A stretch of 64,000 nucleotides of DNA, taken from positions 62,001-126,000 of the forward strand of contig NZ_JAMXQV010000023.1 in NCBI RefSeq assembly GCF_024703995.1, given 5' to 3'. Origin of the DNA: Amycolatopsis iheyensis (GTDB lineage: Bacteria > Actinomycetota > Actinomycetes > Mycobacteriales > Pseudonocardiaceae). The notes under the pieces are model-generated. The model saw only the letters and a program-made list of their open reading frames with translations, had not been told where the DNA came from and ran no database searches. Positions 33,454 through 41,873 of this stretch are shown here, piece by piece. How positions within the stretch are numbered: position 1 is the stretch's first letter; every line of letters starts with the position of its first letter. The position numbers and the translations under genes are program-made.

Positions 33454-34380
33454 ATGTCCCAGCCCATCCCGCCGGACGCCTGGAAGACGGCCGCCATCCG
33501 CGAGGCCGAGTCCGCGCTGGACCGGAGCGTCAGCAAGTCGCGGCAGCTGCTCAAGGATCTGGAGAAGATCAAGCTGCCGCCGGTGGAGCGGACCGTGTCG
33601 CCCGAGCGGCTCGCCGCGATCAAGGCCGCCGCCGCGCGACCGGACGCGCCGCCGCAGCTGAAGCTCCTCAAGCGCAAGGTCGAAGCCGGCCAGCTCACCT
33701 GGGAGGACGTCGCCTCCGGGCGGGCGTTCGCCGATCCCGAGGTGCAAGCGCTTGCCCTGGGCCCGCTCGGCGAGGCGCACGAGATGTACGACGAGCTGCG
33801 CGAAGGCGCGACGGCCGACGAGGTGCTCGAAGCCCGCGAAGGCGGCCGGCCCGCGGACCCGCTGGCCGACACCGGCCGGTCGCCGTACGCGGCTGGGCCC
33901 GCTCCGCAGGGTGGTTATTCGGCGGACACCCCGCTCCGGGCTGCCGAGCCGCCCGCCGACCACCCGCAGGGCAACCCGCGCTGGTCGGCCGAGCCCGGCC
34001 AGTCCGACCACCCGCAAGCCAACCCCCGCTGGGCTGCCGAGCCGCCCGCCGACCATCCGCAGGGCAACCCGCGCTGGTCAGCCGACCCCGGCCGGCCCGA
34101 CCACCCACAAACCAACCCCCGCTGGTCAGCCGACCCCAGCCAGCCCGACCACCACCGCCCCGCCGAGCCGCCCGCCGACCACCACCGCCCGGCCGAGCCG
34201 CCGACACCGCCGTCGCGGCACCGCGCGCCCGAGCCCGAGCTGGACGACGACGACTTCGCCGATCCCCTCGCCGACGACGCCCCGCCGCCGCGGCCTTCAT
34301 CCCCGGAGCCGCCGCGGCGCAAGCGGCGCGACGAGCCCGGGTCGGACGACGACTACTTCGGCGGCTCGTTCCTCGGCTAG
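33454..34380 (+). CDS. Pro-rich repeat protein of the type VII-associated triad
   Basis: 308 residues. An N-terminal helical part (1-135) contains EAGQLTWEDVASGRA and an Arg/Asp/Glu-rich body. A tandem repeat zone (164-225) has alternating 15- and 16-residue units of the form AEPPADHPQGNPRWS. An acidic, Pro-rich tail ends DDDYFGGSFLG. No signal peptide or membrane helix is seen. Similar proteins with acidic tails and an aromatic C-terminal motif accompany EspC-like genes in related actinomycetes as far as I recall, possibly as chaperones or secretion partners. ATG 33454 follows AGGAGAA. A strong terminator closes the unit. Confidence 0.7.
   Translation: MSQPIPPDAWKTAAIREAESALDRSVSKSRQLLKDLEKIKLPPVERTVSPERLAAIKAAAARPDAPPQLKLLKRKVEAGQLTWEDVASGRAFADPEVQALALGPLGEAHEMYDELREGATADEVLEAREGGRPADPLADTGRSPYAAGPAPQGGYSADTPLRAAEPPADHPQGNPRWSAEPGQSDHPQANPRWAAEPPADHPQGNPRWSADPGRPDHPQTNPRWSADPSQPDHHRPAEPPADHHRPAEPPTPPSRHRAPEPELDDDDFADPLADDAPPPRPSSPEPPRRKRRDEPGSDDDYFGGSFLG
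33943..34128 (+). repeat. Coding tandem repeat, 93-bp period, two copies
   Basis: The coding sequence for residues 164-225 consists of two 93-bp units (33943-34035 and 34036-34128), each encoding a 15- plus a 16-residue half-unit ending in N-P-R-W-S or N-P-R-W-A. Two shortened DHHRPAEPP half-units follow to about 34200. The near-identity at DNA level suggests recent slippage. Confidence 0.75.
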
Positions 34381-34415
34381 CGAAAAGGCCCCCACGCGAA
34401 GTGGGGGCCTTTTCG
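34381..34415. terminator. Bidirectional Rho-independent terminator
   Basis: A perfect 15-bp stem (34381-34395 with 34401-34415) surrounds loop GCGAA, with A and T tracts on either side. It begins right after the triad stop at 34380 and lies 10 bp from the lgt stop, so it ends both convergent transcripts. Confidence 0.92.
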
Positions 34416-34425
34416 TCGGAAGGAC

Positions 34426-35427
34426 TCAGCTGTCGGCGGGTTTCTCCGGCTTCTCTTCCGGCGCTTCCTCGGCCGGCTTGTCCGCGGGCACGCTGGCGTG
34501 CTCGGGCTCCTCGGCGGAGTCGGCCACCGGGACCTCCTCCGGCCCGGGCGCGTCCTTGCTCCGCAGCGACTCCGGCGTCTCGCGCGGCCCCCGCTTCCCG
34601 GCGAGCACGAAGTACACCACCGCCGCGACGAACAGCAGGATCGACGTCCAGACGTTCACCCGCAGGCCGAGGATGTGGTTCGCGGTGTCGGTGCGCATCA
34701 TCTCGATCCAGCCGCGGCCCACCGTGTAGCCGGCGACGTACAGCGCGAACGCCCGGCCGTGGCCCAGCTTGAACTTGCGGTCCGCCCACACCACCAGCAG
34801 CGCGACCAGCAGGTTCCAGATCAGCTCGTACAGGAACGTCGGGTGGACCGGGCTCTCCGGCAGCGGGATGTGCCCGGTCGCGACGCCGTTGAGCAGGTTG
34901 TTGGGGTCGTCCGGGTTGAAGCGCTGGAAGACCTCCAGGCCCCACGGCAGGTCGGTGTGCGCGCCGTAGAGCTCCTGGTTGAAGTAGTTGCCGAGGCGGC
35001 CGATGGCCTGCGCGACGACGATGCCGGGGGCGATCGCGTCGGCCATCGCCGGCAGCGGGATGCCCTTGCGGCGGCACGCGATGAGCGCGCCCACCGCGCC
35101 GAGGGCGATGGCGCCCCAGATACCGAGGCCGCCGTCCCAGATCGCGAACGCGTTCCAGGGGTTCTTGCCCTCGGTGAAGTACAGCTCGGGGTCGGTGATC
35201 ACGTGGTACAACCGGCCGCCGACCAGGCCGAACGGCACGGCGAACACGGCGACGTCGATGACCGTGCCCTTGGTGCCGCCCCGGGCGGCCCAGCGCCGCT
35301 CCCCCCACCAGATCGCCACGATGATGCCGGCGATGATGCACAGGGCGTACGCGCGGATCGGGATCGGTCCCAGGTGCCACACCCCGCGGTCGGGGCTGGG
35401 GATCGTCGCGAGGTAGGCGGAAATCAC
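34426..35427 (-). CDS. lgt: Prolipoprotein diacylglyceryl transferase
   Basis: 333 residues, a polytopic membrane enzyme that adds diacylglycerol to the lipobox cysteine of lipoproteins. The signature GRLGNYFNQELYG (about 144-156) is intact, and VPFGLVGGRLYHVITD gives the conserved arginine region. A Pro/Glu/Ala-rich cytoplasmic tail of about 60 residues (ending EEKPEKPADS) is longer than in E. coli, as is usual in actinomycetes. In many actinobacteria lgt follows trpA directly; here trpA is 8.6 kb away, with a block of other genes between. Its substrates include the DUF3558 lipoprotein encoded near 56.5 kb. Confidence 0.95.
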   Translation of the reverse strand: MISAYLATIPSPDRGVWHLGPIPIRAYALCIIAGIIVAIWWGERRWAARGGTKGTVIDVAVFAVPFGLVGGRLYHVITDPELYFTEGKNPWNAFAIWDGGLGIWGAIALGAVGALIACRRKGIPLPAMADAIAPGIVVAQAIGRLGNYFNQELYGAHTDLPWGLEVFQRFNPDDPNNLLNGVATGHIPLPESPVHPTFLYELIWNLLVALLVVWADRKFKLGHGRAFALYVAGYTVGRGWIEMMRTDTANHILGLRVNVWTSILLFVAAVVYFVLAGKRGPRETPESLRSKDAPGPEEVPVADSAEEPEHASVPADKPAEEAPEEKPEKPADS

Positions 35428-35442
35428 CGGGCCACCGTAGCG

Positions 35443-36612
35443 CTAGCGCGGCTGGTCTTCCACAGCGGCCAGGTAGCCCGCCACCAGCGCGTGCGCGACC
35501 TGGACCACAGCCTGGTCGCGCGGGAGGAACCGTTCGTCGTGGAGGCTGGGCACGCCCGCGGTGTCGCCGAGGCCGACGAACAGCATCAGCCCGCGCGTGC
35601 CGCCGCCGCAGTAGTGGGCGAAGTCGTCGGCGCCGAACGAGCGGAACTTGTCGTCGACGACGAAGCCGGCGTGGCCCAGCCAGCGGCCCGCGCCCTCGGC
35701 CAGCGCGACGTCGTTGCTCAGCACCGGCTCGCACGGGCTGATCTCCAGCTCGGCGGTGCAGCCGTGCGCCTTCGCCGTGCCGTGCACGATCTCCGCGAGC
35801 GTTTCCAGCGCGCGCTCGCGGTCCTTCGCGCGCATCAGGCGCAGCGAGCCGAACGCGCTGGCGCTGTTCGGGACGACGTTCGCCGCCGCGCCGCCCTGGA
35901 TCCTTCCGACCGAGCAGACCGCGCCGAACACCGGGTCGATCCGGCGTGACGCGAGCTGCTGCAGGCTCACCACCAGCTGCGAGAGCGCGAGGATCGGGTC
36001 GCGCAGCAGCTGTGGGTAGCCTGCGTGGCCGCCCTGGCCGTGCATGGTCACCTCGAACTCGTCGGTGGACGCGTTCACCGGGCCGGGCACCGCCGCGACG
36101 ACGCCGTGCGCGAGCCGCGGCTGGACGTGCGCGCCGATCACCGCGTCGACTCCGGCTTCGGCCAGCACCCCGGACTCGACGATGTCGAGCGCCCCGGGCG
36201 GCGACGTCTCTTCGCGCGGCTGCAGGAGCGCGAGGATCGGCCGCGGGACGCCGACGCGCACAGCCGCCCGGCAGACGGCGACCAGCGCGGCGAGGTGGAC
36301 GTCGTGGCCGCACGCGTGCATGTACTCGTTGCCCGACGCCCACGGCACGCCGGTGCCCTCGAGCACCGGCAGCGCGTCGAGCTCCGCCCGCAGCGCCACG
36401 ACCGGGCCGTCGCCGCCGGGCAGCGGGATCGCGCGGCCGGTCTTGGCGACGCGCGTGCCCTCACCGGCACCGAGCGCGCCGGCGACCAGGCGGGCGGTGT
36501 CCTCCTCGTCGCCGGAGCCACGGGGGTCGGCGTGCACCGCGTGCCGCAGCTCGACCGCCGCGGGCAGCTCGTCGTCGATCGCTTTCGTCCAGCGGCCCCA
36601 AAGGTCGTTCAC
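35443..36612 (-). CDS. M20-family amidohydrolase/peptidase
   Basis: 389 residues from GTG 36612, overlapping the upstream stop as GTGA. The dinuclear metal site of the M20D amidohydrolases is clear: HACGHDVH (99-106), PREETSPPGA with the catalytic Glu pair near 134-135, IGAHVQPRLAHG, and a late FGADDFAHYCGG. The lid or dimerisation domain includes GGHAGYPQLLRDPI. These enzymes hydrolyse N-acyl or N-carbamoyl amino acids. Overlap with the FluG-like amidohydrolase gene suggests both act on one substrate. In the same unit are an amino-acid permease gene and, divergent from it, a glutamine synthetase-like gene. Confidence 0.85.
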   Translation of the reverse strand: MNDLWGRWTKAIDDELPAAVELRHAVHADPRGSGDEEDTARLVAGALGAGEGTRVAKTGRAIPLPGGDGPVVALRAELDALPVLEGTGVPWASGNEYMHACGHDVHLAALVAVCRAAVRVGVPRPILALLQPREETSPPGALDIVESGVLAEAGVDAVIGAHVQPRLAHGVVAAVPGPVNASTDEFEVTMHGQGGHAGYPQLLRDPILALSQLVVSLQQLASRRIDPVFGAVCSVGRIQGGAAANVVPNSASAFGSLRLMRAKDRERALETLAEIVHGTAKAHGCTAELEISPCEPVLSNDVALAEGAGRWLGHAGFVVDDKFRSFGADDFAHYCGGGTRGLMLFVGLGDTAGVPSLHDERFLPRDQAVVQVAHALVAGYLAAVEDQPR

Positions 36613-37733
36613 CCGTGCTCCAAGCGGTAGATCCTCTTCGCGTTCTCGTGTCCCACCAAAGCACACAGCCGGACGGCGTCCACTTCGGACAGCGCGTCGG
36701 CGGCGAGCGCGGCACGCAGGAAGTCCGACAGGCCCTGCCGGAACAGGGCCGTGCCCAGGTGGTACAGCTCGGCCAGGCCGAACGCGTCGGTGGAGAAGAG
36801 GACCTTCCCGAACGGCGCGATCTCCAGCAGCTCCGCCAGGACCGTCGGCGCGCGGAAGCCCGCGTTGTGGGTGGCGAGCCCGACGTCCACGAACACGTGC
36901 TCGAAGACCTGCGCGAGATACGCGGCATTGCGGTGGAACGGGTAGTTGTGCAGCAGGAGGACCGGCACGCCGAGGTCGCGGGTCGCACGCAGCAGCCCGG
37001 TCAGGTGCAGCGGGTCGCAGCGGTGCAGGTCGACGTCGGAGTCGCCGTAGCCGACGTGGAACTGCACCGGCAGGCCCAGGTCGAGCCCGGTCCAGACGAG
37101 GTGGCGGTGCAGGACCTCGTCGGCCAGCCGGCCGCCACCCGCGGCGAGCCACCGTCCGGCGGCTGCTTCGACCTCCGCGGCGGACGGCCGCTCCCCCTCG
37201 AGGTCGAGGCCGACGCGGTAGGCCGCGATCGACTTGAACCCGACGGCGGTCGCGGCGCGTTTCCCCAGTTCGTCGGCGAAGGCGCCGGCGAATCCCGCGG
37301 CCGTGGTCCCCTGGATCACCGCCTCGGCGACCTGCTCCAGCCGGACGACGTCGTGCGCGCGAGTGCCCACCAGCGCCGCGAACTCGCCGGTCGTGGTCAG
37401 CGACTCGGGCAGGAAACCGCCGTCCAGCAGGAAGTCCGTCGTGCCGGTGGCGCGCAGGAACCGGCGCGCGACCTCGGCCGCACCCAGCTCGGCACGGCGT
37501 TCGAGATAACTTTCCGCGGAAGCGTGCTTCGGCAGGTCGAGCACGGGCGCGCAGCGTTCGCGCACCGCGAGCCCGATGAGCGAGTCGAACAGGCTCGTCC
37601 CCAGCGGCGACGTCGTGTCCGCCTCGGTCAGCATCACCTCGAAGTCCGCGCGCGCCACGTCCTTCGTCACGACGCCGTGGCAGTGGTGGTCCACCAGGGG
37701 CAGGTCCGCGACGAACGGGAGCAGGTCGGTCAT
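36609..37733 (-). CDS. Amidohydrolase-family protein resembling the FluG N-terminal domain
   Basis: 374 residues, TIM-barrel metal hydrolase. VDHHCHG (14-20) gives the HxH motif, LPVQFHVGYGD supplies a later metal His, LLLHNYPFHRN another, and VLFSTDAFG the catalytic Asp. This pattern matches the amidohydrolase half of FluG-like proteins, where it is fused to a glutamine synthetase half. Its ATG overlaps the permease stop and its stop overlaps the M20 start, so the three genes are coupled. Substrate unknown; a gamma-glutamyl or amide compound is a reasonable guess from context. Confidence 0.8.
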   Translation of the reverse strand: MTDLLPFVADLPLVDHHCHGVVTKDVARADFEVMLTEADTTSPLGTSLFDSLIGLAVRERCAPVLDLPKHASAESYLERRAELGAAEVARRFLRATGTTDFLLDGGFLPESLTTTGEFAALVGTRAHDVVRLEQVAEAVIQGTTAAGFAGAFADELGKRAATAVGFKSIAAYRVGLDLEGERPSAAEVEAAAGRWLAAGGGRLADEVLHRHLVWTGLDLGLPVQFHVGYGDSDVDLHRCDPLHLTGLLRATRDLGVPVLLLHNYPFHRNAAYLAQVFEHVFVDVGLATHNAGFRAPTVLAELLEIAPFGKVLFSTDAFGLAELYHLGTALFRQGLSDFLRAALAADALSEVDAVRLCALVGHENAKRIYRLEHG

Positions 37734-39172
37734 GCGCCTCCGTCCACTGTGCTGAGCCTGTCCCCCACCCTACGAGCGAAGCCGGGCGCGGACAGCACCA
37801 AGATCACCGCCAGCACCAGCACGGCCCCGGCGACCACGGGGAACCACCGCGCCGGTCCTTCGGTCGGGTACGGCACGACGTTGACGTACACCGTGTAACC
37901 CAGCACGGCGAGCGCGCCGATCGGGAACACGAGGTGCCACGCCGGCACGCGCATGCGGCGCTTCACGAACAGCAGCAGGATCGCGCCGATCGTCGTGAGC
38001 AGGTAGATCACCAGCAGGATCAACGTGCCGATCGAACCGCTCCACGCGAAGGTGTCCGACGCCGTCGCGCCGAAGAACAGCGCGCACACTCCGATGATCA
38101 GCACTGCCGCGCCGGTCACCGCACTGACCGCGGCCACCGGCGTGCCGCGGCTGGACGTCCGGCCGATGCCGCGGCCGCCGAACGCGTCGCGGCCGAGGGC
38201 GAACAGCAGGCGTGAGCCGCCGACCACGCAGGCCAGGCAGCAGCCGAACGCGCTGATCGCCGCGCCGACGCTGATCACGTCGCCGACCCACGCGCCCGCG
38301 TAGCGGCTGCCGAGGTCGCCGAGCAGGGACGGTGAGTCGTGGAACGCCGTCGCGTCCGTGCGGAACGCCATCATCTCGACCGCCGTGACCACCACGAAGT
38401 AGCCGCCGCCGAAGATCGCGGTGCCGAGGATCGCGCGGGGGATGTTGCGCTTCGGGTCGTGGGTTTCCTCGCCGAGCGTCGCCGCGGCTTCGAAGCCGGC
38501 GAAGGACAGGAAGCCGAACACCGCGCCGAGGAACACGCCGGACAAGCCGGTTTCCGGGACGAAGACGTCCATCGTGAACCTCGCGCCGTCCGGTGCGTTC
38601 CCGGCGAGCAGGCGGACCAGGATCACGACCGTGACCAGCAGGATCACCGCGATCGTCGCGCCTTCGACGGCGAGCAGCGTGCTCGTGCCGCGGCGCGCGG
38701 GCACCACGGACAGCAGCCACGCGCCGAGCAACGCGACGGCCGTCAAGACAAAGGGTCCCCAGGACGGCGGGTTCGGCCAGATCCCGACCTGGGTGAGGAA
38801 CGCCGTGCCGAGCGTGCCCGCGGCCGAGCTGGTGACGACAGCGTAGAACGTGTACGTGCCGAGCAGGCCGATCCCGGAGACCACCCCGGCACGCGGGCCG
38901 AGCGTCGCGCCGACGAAGGCGTACACCGAGCCGGCGTGCTGGTAGTGCTGACAGAGCTTGACGAAGCCGTACGCGACCAGCAGGACGCCGACCGCGGAGA
39001 GCAGGAAGGCGAGCGGGACGGCGCGGCCGGCGGCGGCCGCGGTCTGCTGGGGGTTGATGTTGGCGGCCATGCTCGGGGCCATCAACGCGACCGACAGGCC
39101 GACGGCCTGCCAGACGGAGAGGGAGCGGCGCAGCCCTGGACGGGTTTCGACGGTGTCTGACACGATCTCCAC
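37730..39172 (-). CDS. APC-superfamily amino-acid/amine permease
   Basis: 480 residues with about 12 membrane helices. The N-terminal helix-breaking stretch SVALMAPSMAANINPQQTA is the APC substrate-site pattern. GFEAAATLGEETHDPKRNIP is the conserved loop after TM6, and FGGRGIGRTSSRGTPVAAV lies between later helices. Such carriers import amino acids or amines by symport or antiport. It is first in the coupled minus-strand operon, 40 bp from the divergent glutamine synthetase-like gene, so the two transcripts probably share control. Confidence 0.88.
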   Translation of the reverse strand: MEIVSDTVETRPGLRRSLSVWQAVGLSVALMAPSMAANINPQQTAAAAGRAVPLAFLLSAVGVLLVAYGFVKLCQHYQHAGSVYAFVGATLGPRAGVVSGIGLLGTYTFYAVVTSSAAGTLGTAFLTQVGIWPNPPSWGPFVLTAVALLGAWLLSVVPARRGTSTLLAVEGATIAVILLVTVVILVRLLAGNAPDGARFTMDVFVPETGLSGVFLGAVFGFLSFAGFEAAATLGEETHDPKRNIPRAILGTAIFGGGYFVVVTAVEMMAFRTDATAFHDSPSLLGDLGSRYAGAWVGDVISVGAAISAFGCCLACVVGGSRLLFALGRDAFGGRGIGRTSSRGTPVAAVSAVTGAAVLIIGVCALFFGATASDTFAWSGSIGTLILLVIYLLTTIGAILLLFVKRRMRVPAWHLVFPIGALAVLGYTVYVNVVPYPTEGPARWFPVVAGAVLVLAVILVLSAPGFARRVGDRLSTVDGGA

Positions 39173-39212
39173 CTCTTCTCTGAGTCACCTAGTGAACCTC
39201 CACGGGAGCGAA

Positions 39213-40571
39213 ATGAGCCAGCTCGATCGGGCAGAACTCGCACAACAGGGCGCGATCCGGGCCGACGGCCTGCGCGCGGCCGGGGTGGAGCTCGTCGCGC
39301 TGACCTTCGTGGACAACAGCGGCATCGCGCGGGTGAAGGCCGTCCCGGTGGACCGGCTGTGGTCGGCGGCGGCGTGGGGCGTCGGCGCGTCGAACTCGTT
39401 CGACTTCTTCCTCGCCACCGACGAGATCGTGGGCGGTGCCTACTCGCGAGGCCCGGTCGGAGACCTGCGGCTGCACCCGGACCTCGACGCGCTCGTGCCG
39501 CTGGCCGCGCAGCCGGGCTGGGCGTGGGCCCCGGCCAACCGCTACGACCAGGACGGCGAGCCGCATCCGCAGGACGCGCGGGCGCTCGCCGCGACGGCGA
39601 CGGCCCGGCTCGCTTCGCTCGGGTACAACGCGCGGACGGCGTTCGAGATCGAGTGGGTGATCACCGCGGCCGACGCGCCGGACGACCCGCGCTCGGCCAC
39701 TGCCGGCCCGGCCTACGGCTACGCGCGGCTTTCCGCGCAGGCGGACTACCTGCGTGCGCTGGTGTCCACTTTGACCGCTCAAGGTGTGGTGGTGGAGCAG
39801 ATCCACCCGGAGTATGCGGCGGGGCAGTTCGAGCTGTCGGTGGCGGCGGCCGACCCGGTGCGCGCGGCGGACGTCGCGGTGCTGACGCGCGAGACGATCC
39901 GGACGGTCAGCGACCGGCACGGGTTGCGGGCGTCGTTCACGCCGAAGTTCGCGCCGGACGGCGTGGGCAACGGCGGTCACGTCCACCTGAGCCTCTGGGA
40001 CGGCGACCGCAACCTCTGCTCGGGCGGTGACGGCCGGTTCGGCCTGACCGGCACGGCGGAGGCGTTCGGCGCCGGCATTCTCGCGCGGCTGCCGGCGTTG
40101 CTGGCGATCGGCGCGCCGTCGGTGGTCAGCTACCTGCGACTCGAGCCGTCGCACTGGGCCGGGGTCTTCAGCGCGTGGGGGCTGGAGAACCGCGAGGCGC
40201 CGCTGCGGCTGGTGCAGGGGCCGGCCGGCCAGCGCGACCGGGCGGCGAACTTCGAGGTCAAGTGCTTCGACCTGACCGCGAACCCGTACCTGGTGGTGGC
40301 CGCGCTGATCTTCGCGGGCTTGGCGGGTGTTGCCGCTTCGGCCGTTTTGCCGGAGCCGGTGGACGTCGACCCGGCGACGCTGCCGTCGGCGGTCCGCCTG
40401 CCGACGTCGCTGGCCGACGCGGTGAAGGCGTTCGAAGCGGACGCCGAGCTGACTTCGGCTTTCGGGCCGGAGCTGGCGACGACGGTGCTGGACGTGCGCC
40501 GCGGCGAGATCGACGCGCTGGGCTCACTGCCGCCCGGCGAGCTGTGCGCGCTGATGCGCTACCTGCATTGA
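39213..40571 (+). CDS. Glutamine synthetase-family ligase (gamma-glutamyl-amine type)
   Basis: 452 residues from ATG 39213. Metal and ATP sites of the GS fold are seen: AFEIEW (143-148), HPEYAAGQFELS (198-209), NGGHVHLS (253-260), and later LRLEPSHW and NREAPLRLV. It is about the length of GS type I but diverges from GlnA, and lacks the adenylylation-loop tyrosine context I would expect near the C-terminus. Relatives (PuuA, GlnA3/GlnA4, the FluG C-terminal half) attach glutamate to amines. With the divergent permease and amidohydrolases it probably serves use of an amine or amide compound. Its last 48 bp overlap the convergent amidase gene. Confidence 0.85.
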   Translation: MSQLDRAELAQQGAIRADGLRAAGVELVALTFVDNSGIARVKAVPVDRLWSAAAWGVGASNSFDFFLATDEIVGGAYSRGPVGDLRLHPDLDALVPLAAQPGWAWAPANRYDQDGEPHPQDARALAATATARLASLGYNARTAFEIEWVITAADAPDDPRSATAGPAYGYARLSAQADYLRALVSTLTAQGVVVEQIHPEYAAGQFELSVAAADPVRAADVAVLTRETIRTVSDRHGLRASFTPKFAPDGVGNGGHVHLSLWDGDRNLCSGGDGRFGLTGTAEAFGAGILARLPALLAIGAPSVVSYLRLEPSHWAGVFSAWGLENREAPLRLVQGPAGQRDRAANFEVKCFDLTANPYLVVAALIFAGLAGVAASAVLPEPVDVDPATLPSAVRLPTSLADAVKAFEADAELTSAFGPELATTVLDVRRGEIDALGSLPPGELCALMRYLH

Positions 40572-41204
40572 GACCTCGGCCCTGAGCTGGGGCAGCTTGG
40601 CGTAGAGGCGATCGCCGGGGCATTCGGTGTTGTAGAAGTCGCGGTGGCCCTTGATCTCCTCGACGTCGATGCCGTACTGGCGGCAGATGTAGGCGCAGAA
40701 GACGACGAGCGAGTCCCACTGCGCCTGCGGCGGCTCGACGCTGGTGTAGGTGCCTTCGTTCTCGATGCCGATGGCGTTGGTGTTCTGGCCGGGGCAGTGC
40801 GCGCCTTGGATCATGGTGGTGCCGCTCTTGAGCGCGTCGAGACTGCCGTGCCGCCCTTCCAGGCGGTAGCCGCCGCGGCTGACGGTGAAGTGCTGCCCGG
40901 TGTCGGACCAGCCGTTGTTGTCCATGTGGTCGTGCTGATCGTCCCGGGCGACCTGGAAGGCGTGCTCGAGGGAGTAGTCGGTGCTGTTGGGGCAGGCGAT
41001 GTGGTGGATCAGGATGCGGTCGGCGGGGTGGTCGAGGGTGGTGAGCGGGTCCGCCGGCGGGCGGGCGCCCCACTCGGCGCAGCTGTAGATCCTGGGGGCG
41101 GTGGCGGCCTGCGCGGTGTGCGGGAGCAGGAGCCCGGCGCCGACGACGGCGAGGCCGGCGGCGCCGCGGAGGAAGGTGCGGCGCGGGAGGTGAGCTGGGT
41201 CCAT
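40524..41204 (-). CDS. Tat-exported N-acetylmuramoyl-L-alanine amidase (PGRP/amidase_2)
   Basis: 226 residues. A twin-arginine signal PRRTFLRGAAG is followed by a hydrophobic run ending HTAQAA. The catalytic domain has the zinc ligands of the T7-lysozyme/PGRP fold: His67 or His68 in ILIHHIACP, His187 in IKGHRDF and Cys195 in TECPGD, with the expected 8-residue spacing. IGIENEGTY is the conserved central strand. It cleaves the muramyl-L-alanine bond of peptidoglycan outside the cell. Tat export suggests it folds, with zinc, before transport. Its 3' end overlaps the glutamine synthetase-like gene by 48 bp. Confidence 0.9.
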   Translation of the reverse strand: MDPAHLPRRTFLRGAAGLAVVGAGLLLPHTAQAATAPRIYSCAEWGARPPADPLTTLDHPADRILIHHIACPNSTDYSLEHAFQVARDDQHDHMDNNGWSDTGQHFTVSRGGYRLEGRHGSLDALKSGTTMIQGAHCPGQNTNAIGIENEGTYTSVEPPQAQWDSLVVFCAYICRQYGIDVEEIKGHRDFYNTECPGDRLYAKLPQLRAEVSMQVAHQRAQLAGRQ

Positions 41205-41250
41205 GGGGTGGATCTTGGGCGGGCCGCGTACAGCTTTCGTACAAAGGGGT

Positions 41251-41802
41251 TCAGAGGCGGAGAGTGGCCTCGAAGGGGCGGGTGAGGCGGAGTTCGCCGT
41301 TTTCGCTCTTGGCGATGGGCTCGTAGTCCTCGCCTTGGCGTTCGAAGAGGGTGGCGATGTTCTCGTCCCCCGGCTCGACCAGGAGGTAGAACGGGATCAG
41401 CGCCTCGGCGTAGACGGCGCGCTTGAGGATCCGGTCCTGCATCTTCGTCGAAGGCGACACGATCTCCGCCGCCAGCAGAACCTCGCTCGCCGCGTAGGCC
41501 GCGGTGTCGACTCCGGGGCAGTTGACGATGACCAAATCGGGGGTCAGCAGTCTCCGCGCCGTGAGGCGGACATTCGCCCCGGGCAGTGACTCGGCGCCGA
41601 CCGGCAACGCGGGTGCGCAGGCGAATTGGAGCTTCCCCAGAATCCGCTGGTGTTCCAGTCCCGGCCATGGGCTGACGAGCAGCATCCCGTCTACGAGTTC
41701 GATCCGTTGAAGCAGGGTCTGTTCTTCGGGCAGGGCGAGAACGTCGTCAGCTGTCCAGCCGTCCGGTCTTCGCGGCAAGAGGAACGCGTTGTGGATCATC
41801 AC
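41251..41802 (-). CDS. Uma2-family (DUF820) restriction-endonuclease-fold protein
   Basis: 183 residues. The PD-(D/E)xK-type core is seen as RIELVDGMLLVSPWP, then LLTPDLVIVNCP, then LLAAEIVSPSTKMQDRILKRAVYAEALIPFYLLVEPG, quoted here in overlapping family blocks: Asp in PDLVI and Glu/Lys in the E-I-V-S-P-S-T...K segment. These proteins are abundant in actinomycetes and cyanobacteria; nuclease activity is inferred from fold, and biological role is unknown. It stands alone upstream of the PrsW gene with 71 bp between. Confidence 0.82.
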   Translation of the reverse strand: MMIHNAFLLPRRPDGWTADDVLALPEEQTLLQRIELVDGMLLVSPWPGLEHQRILGKLQFACAPALPVGAESLPGANVRLTARRLLTPDLVIVNCPGVDTAAYAASEVLLAAEIVSPSTKMQDRILKRAVYAEALIPFYLLVEPGDENIATLFERQGEDYEPIAKSENGELRLTRPFEATLRL

Positions 41803-41873
41803 ACGAGGAGTATGCGGACCGCCACCGACAGTTCTGGATCAGGTGAGGGCGTCACACCGGTGCGACACGCCGT

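Noticed and set aside
31992..34380. A polymorphic toxin-immunity pair
   Set aside because: No toxin fold or nuclease motif is visible in the 348-residue protein and no immunity-like gene follows before the terminator.
33695..36343. An 882-codon minus-strand frame across lgt and the triad protein gene
   Set aside because: It overlaps lgt on the same strand in a different frame and crosses a strong terminator; not protein-like.
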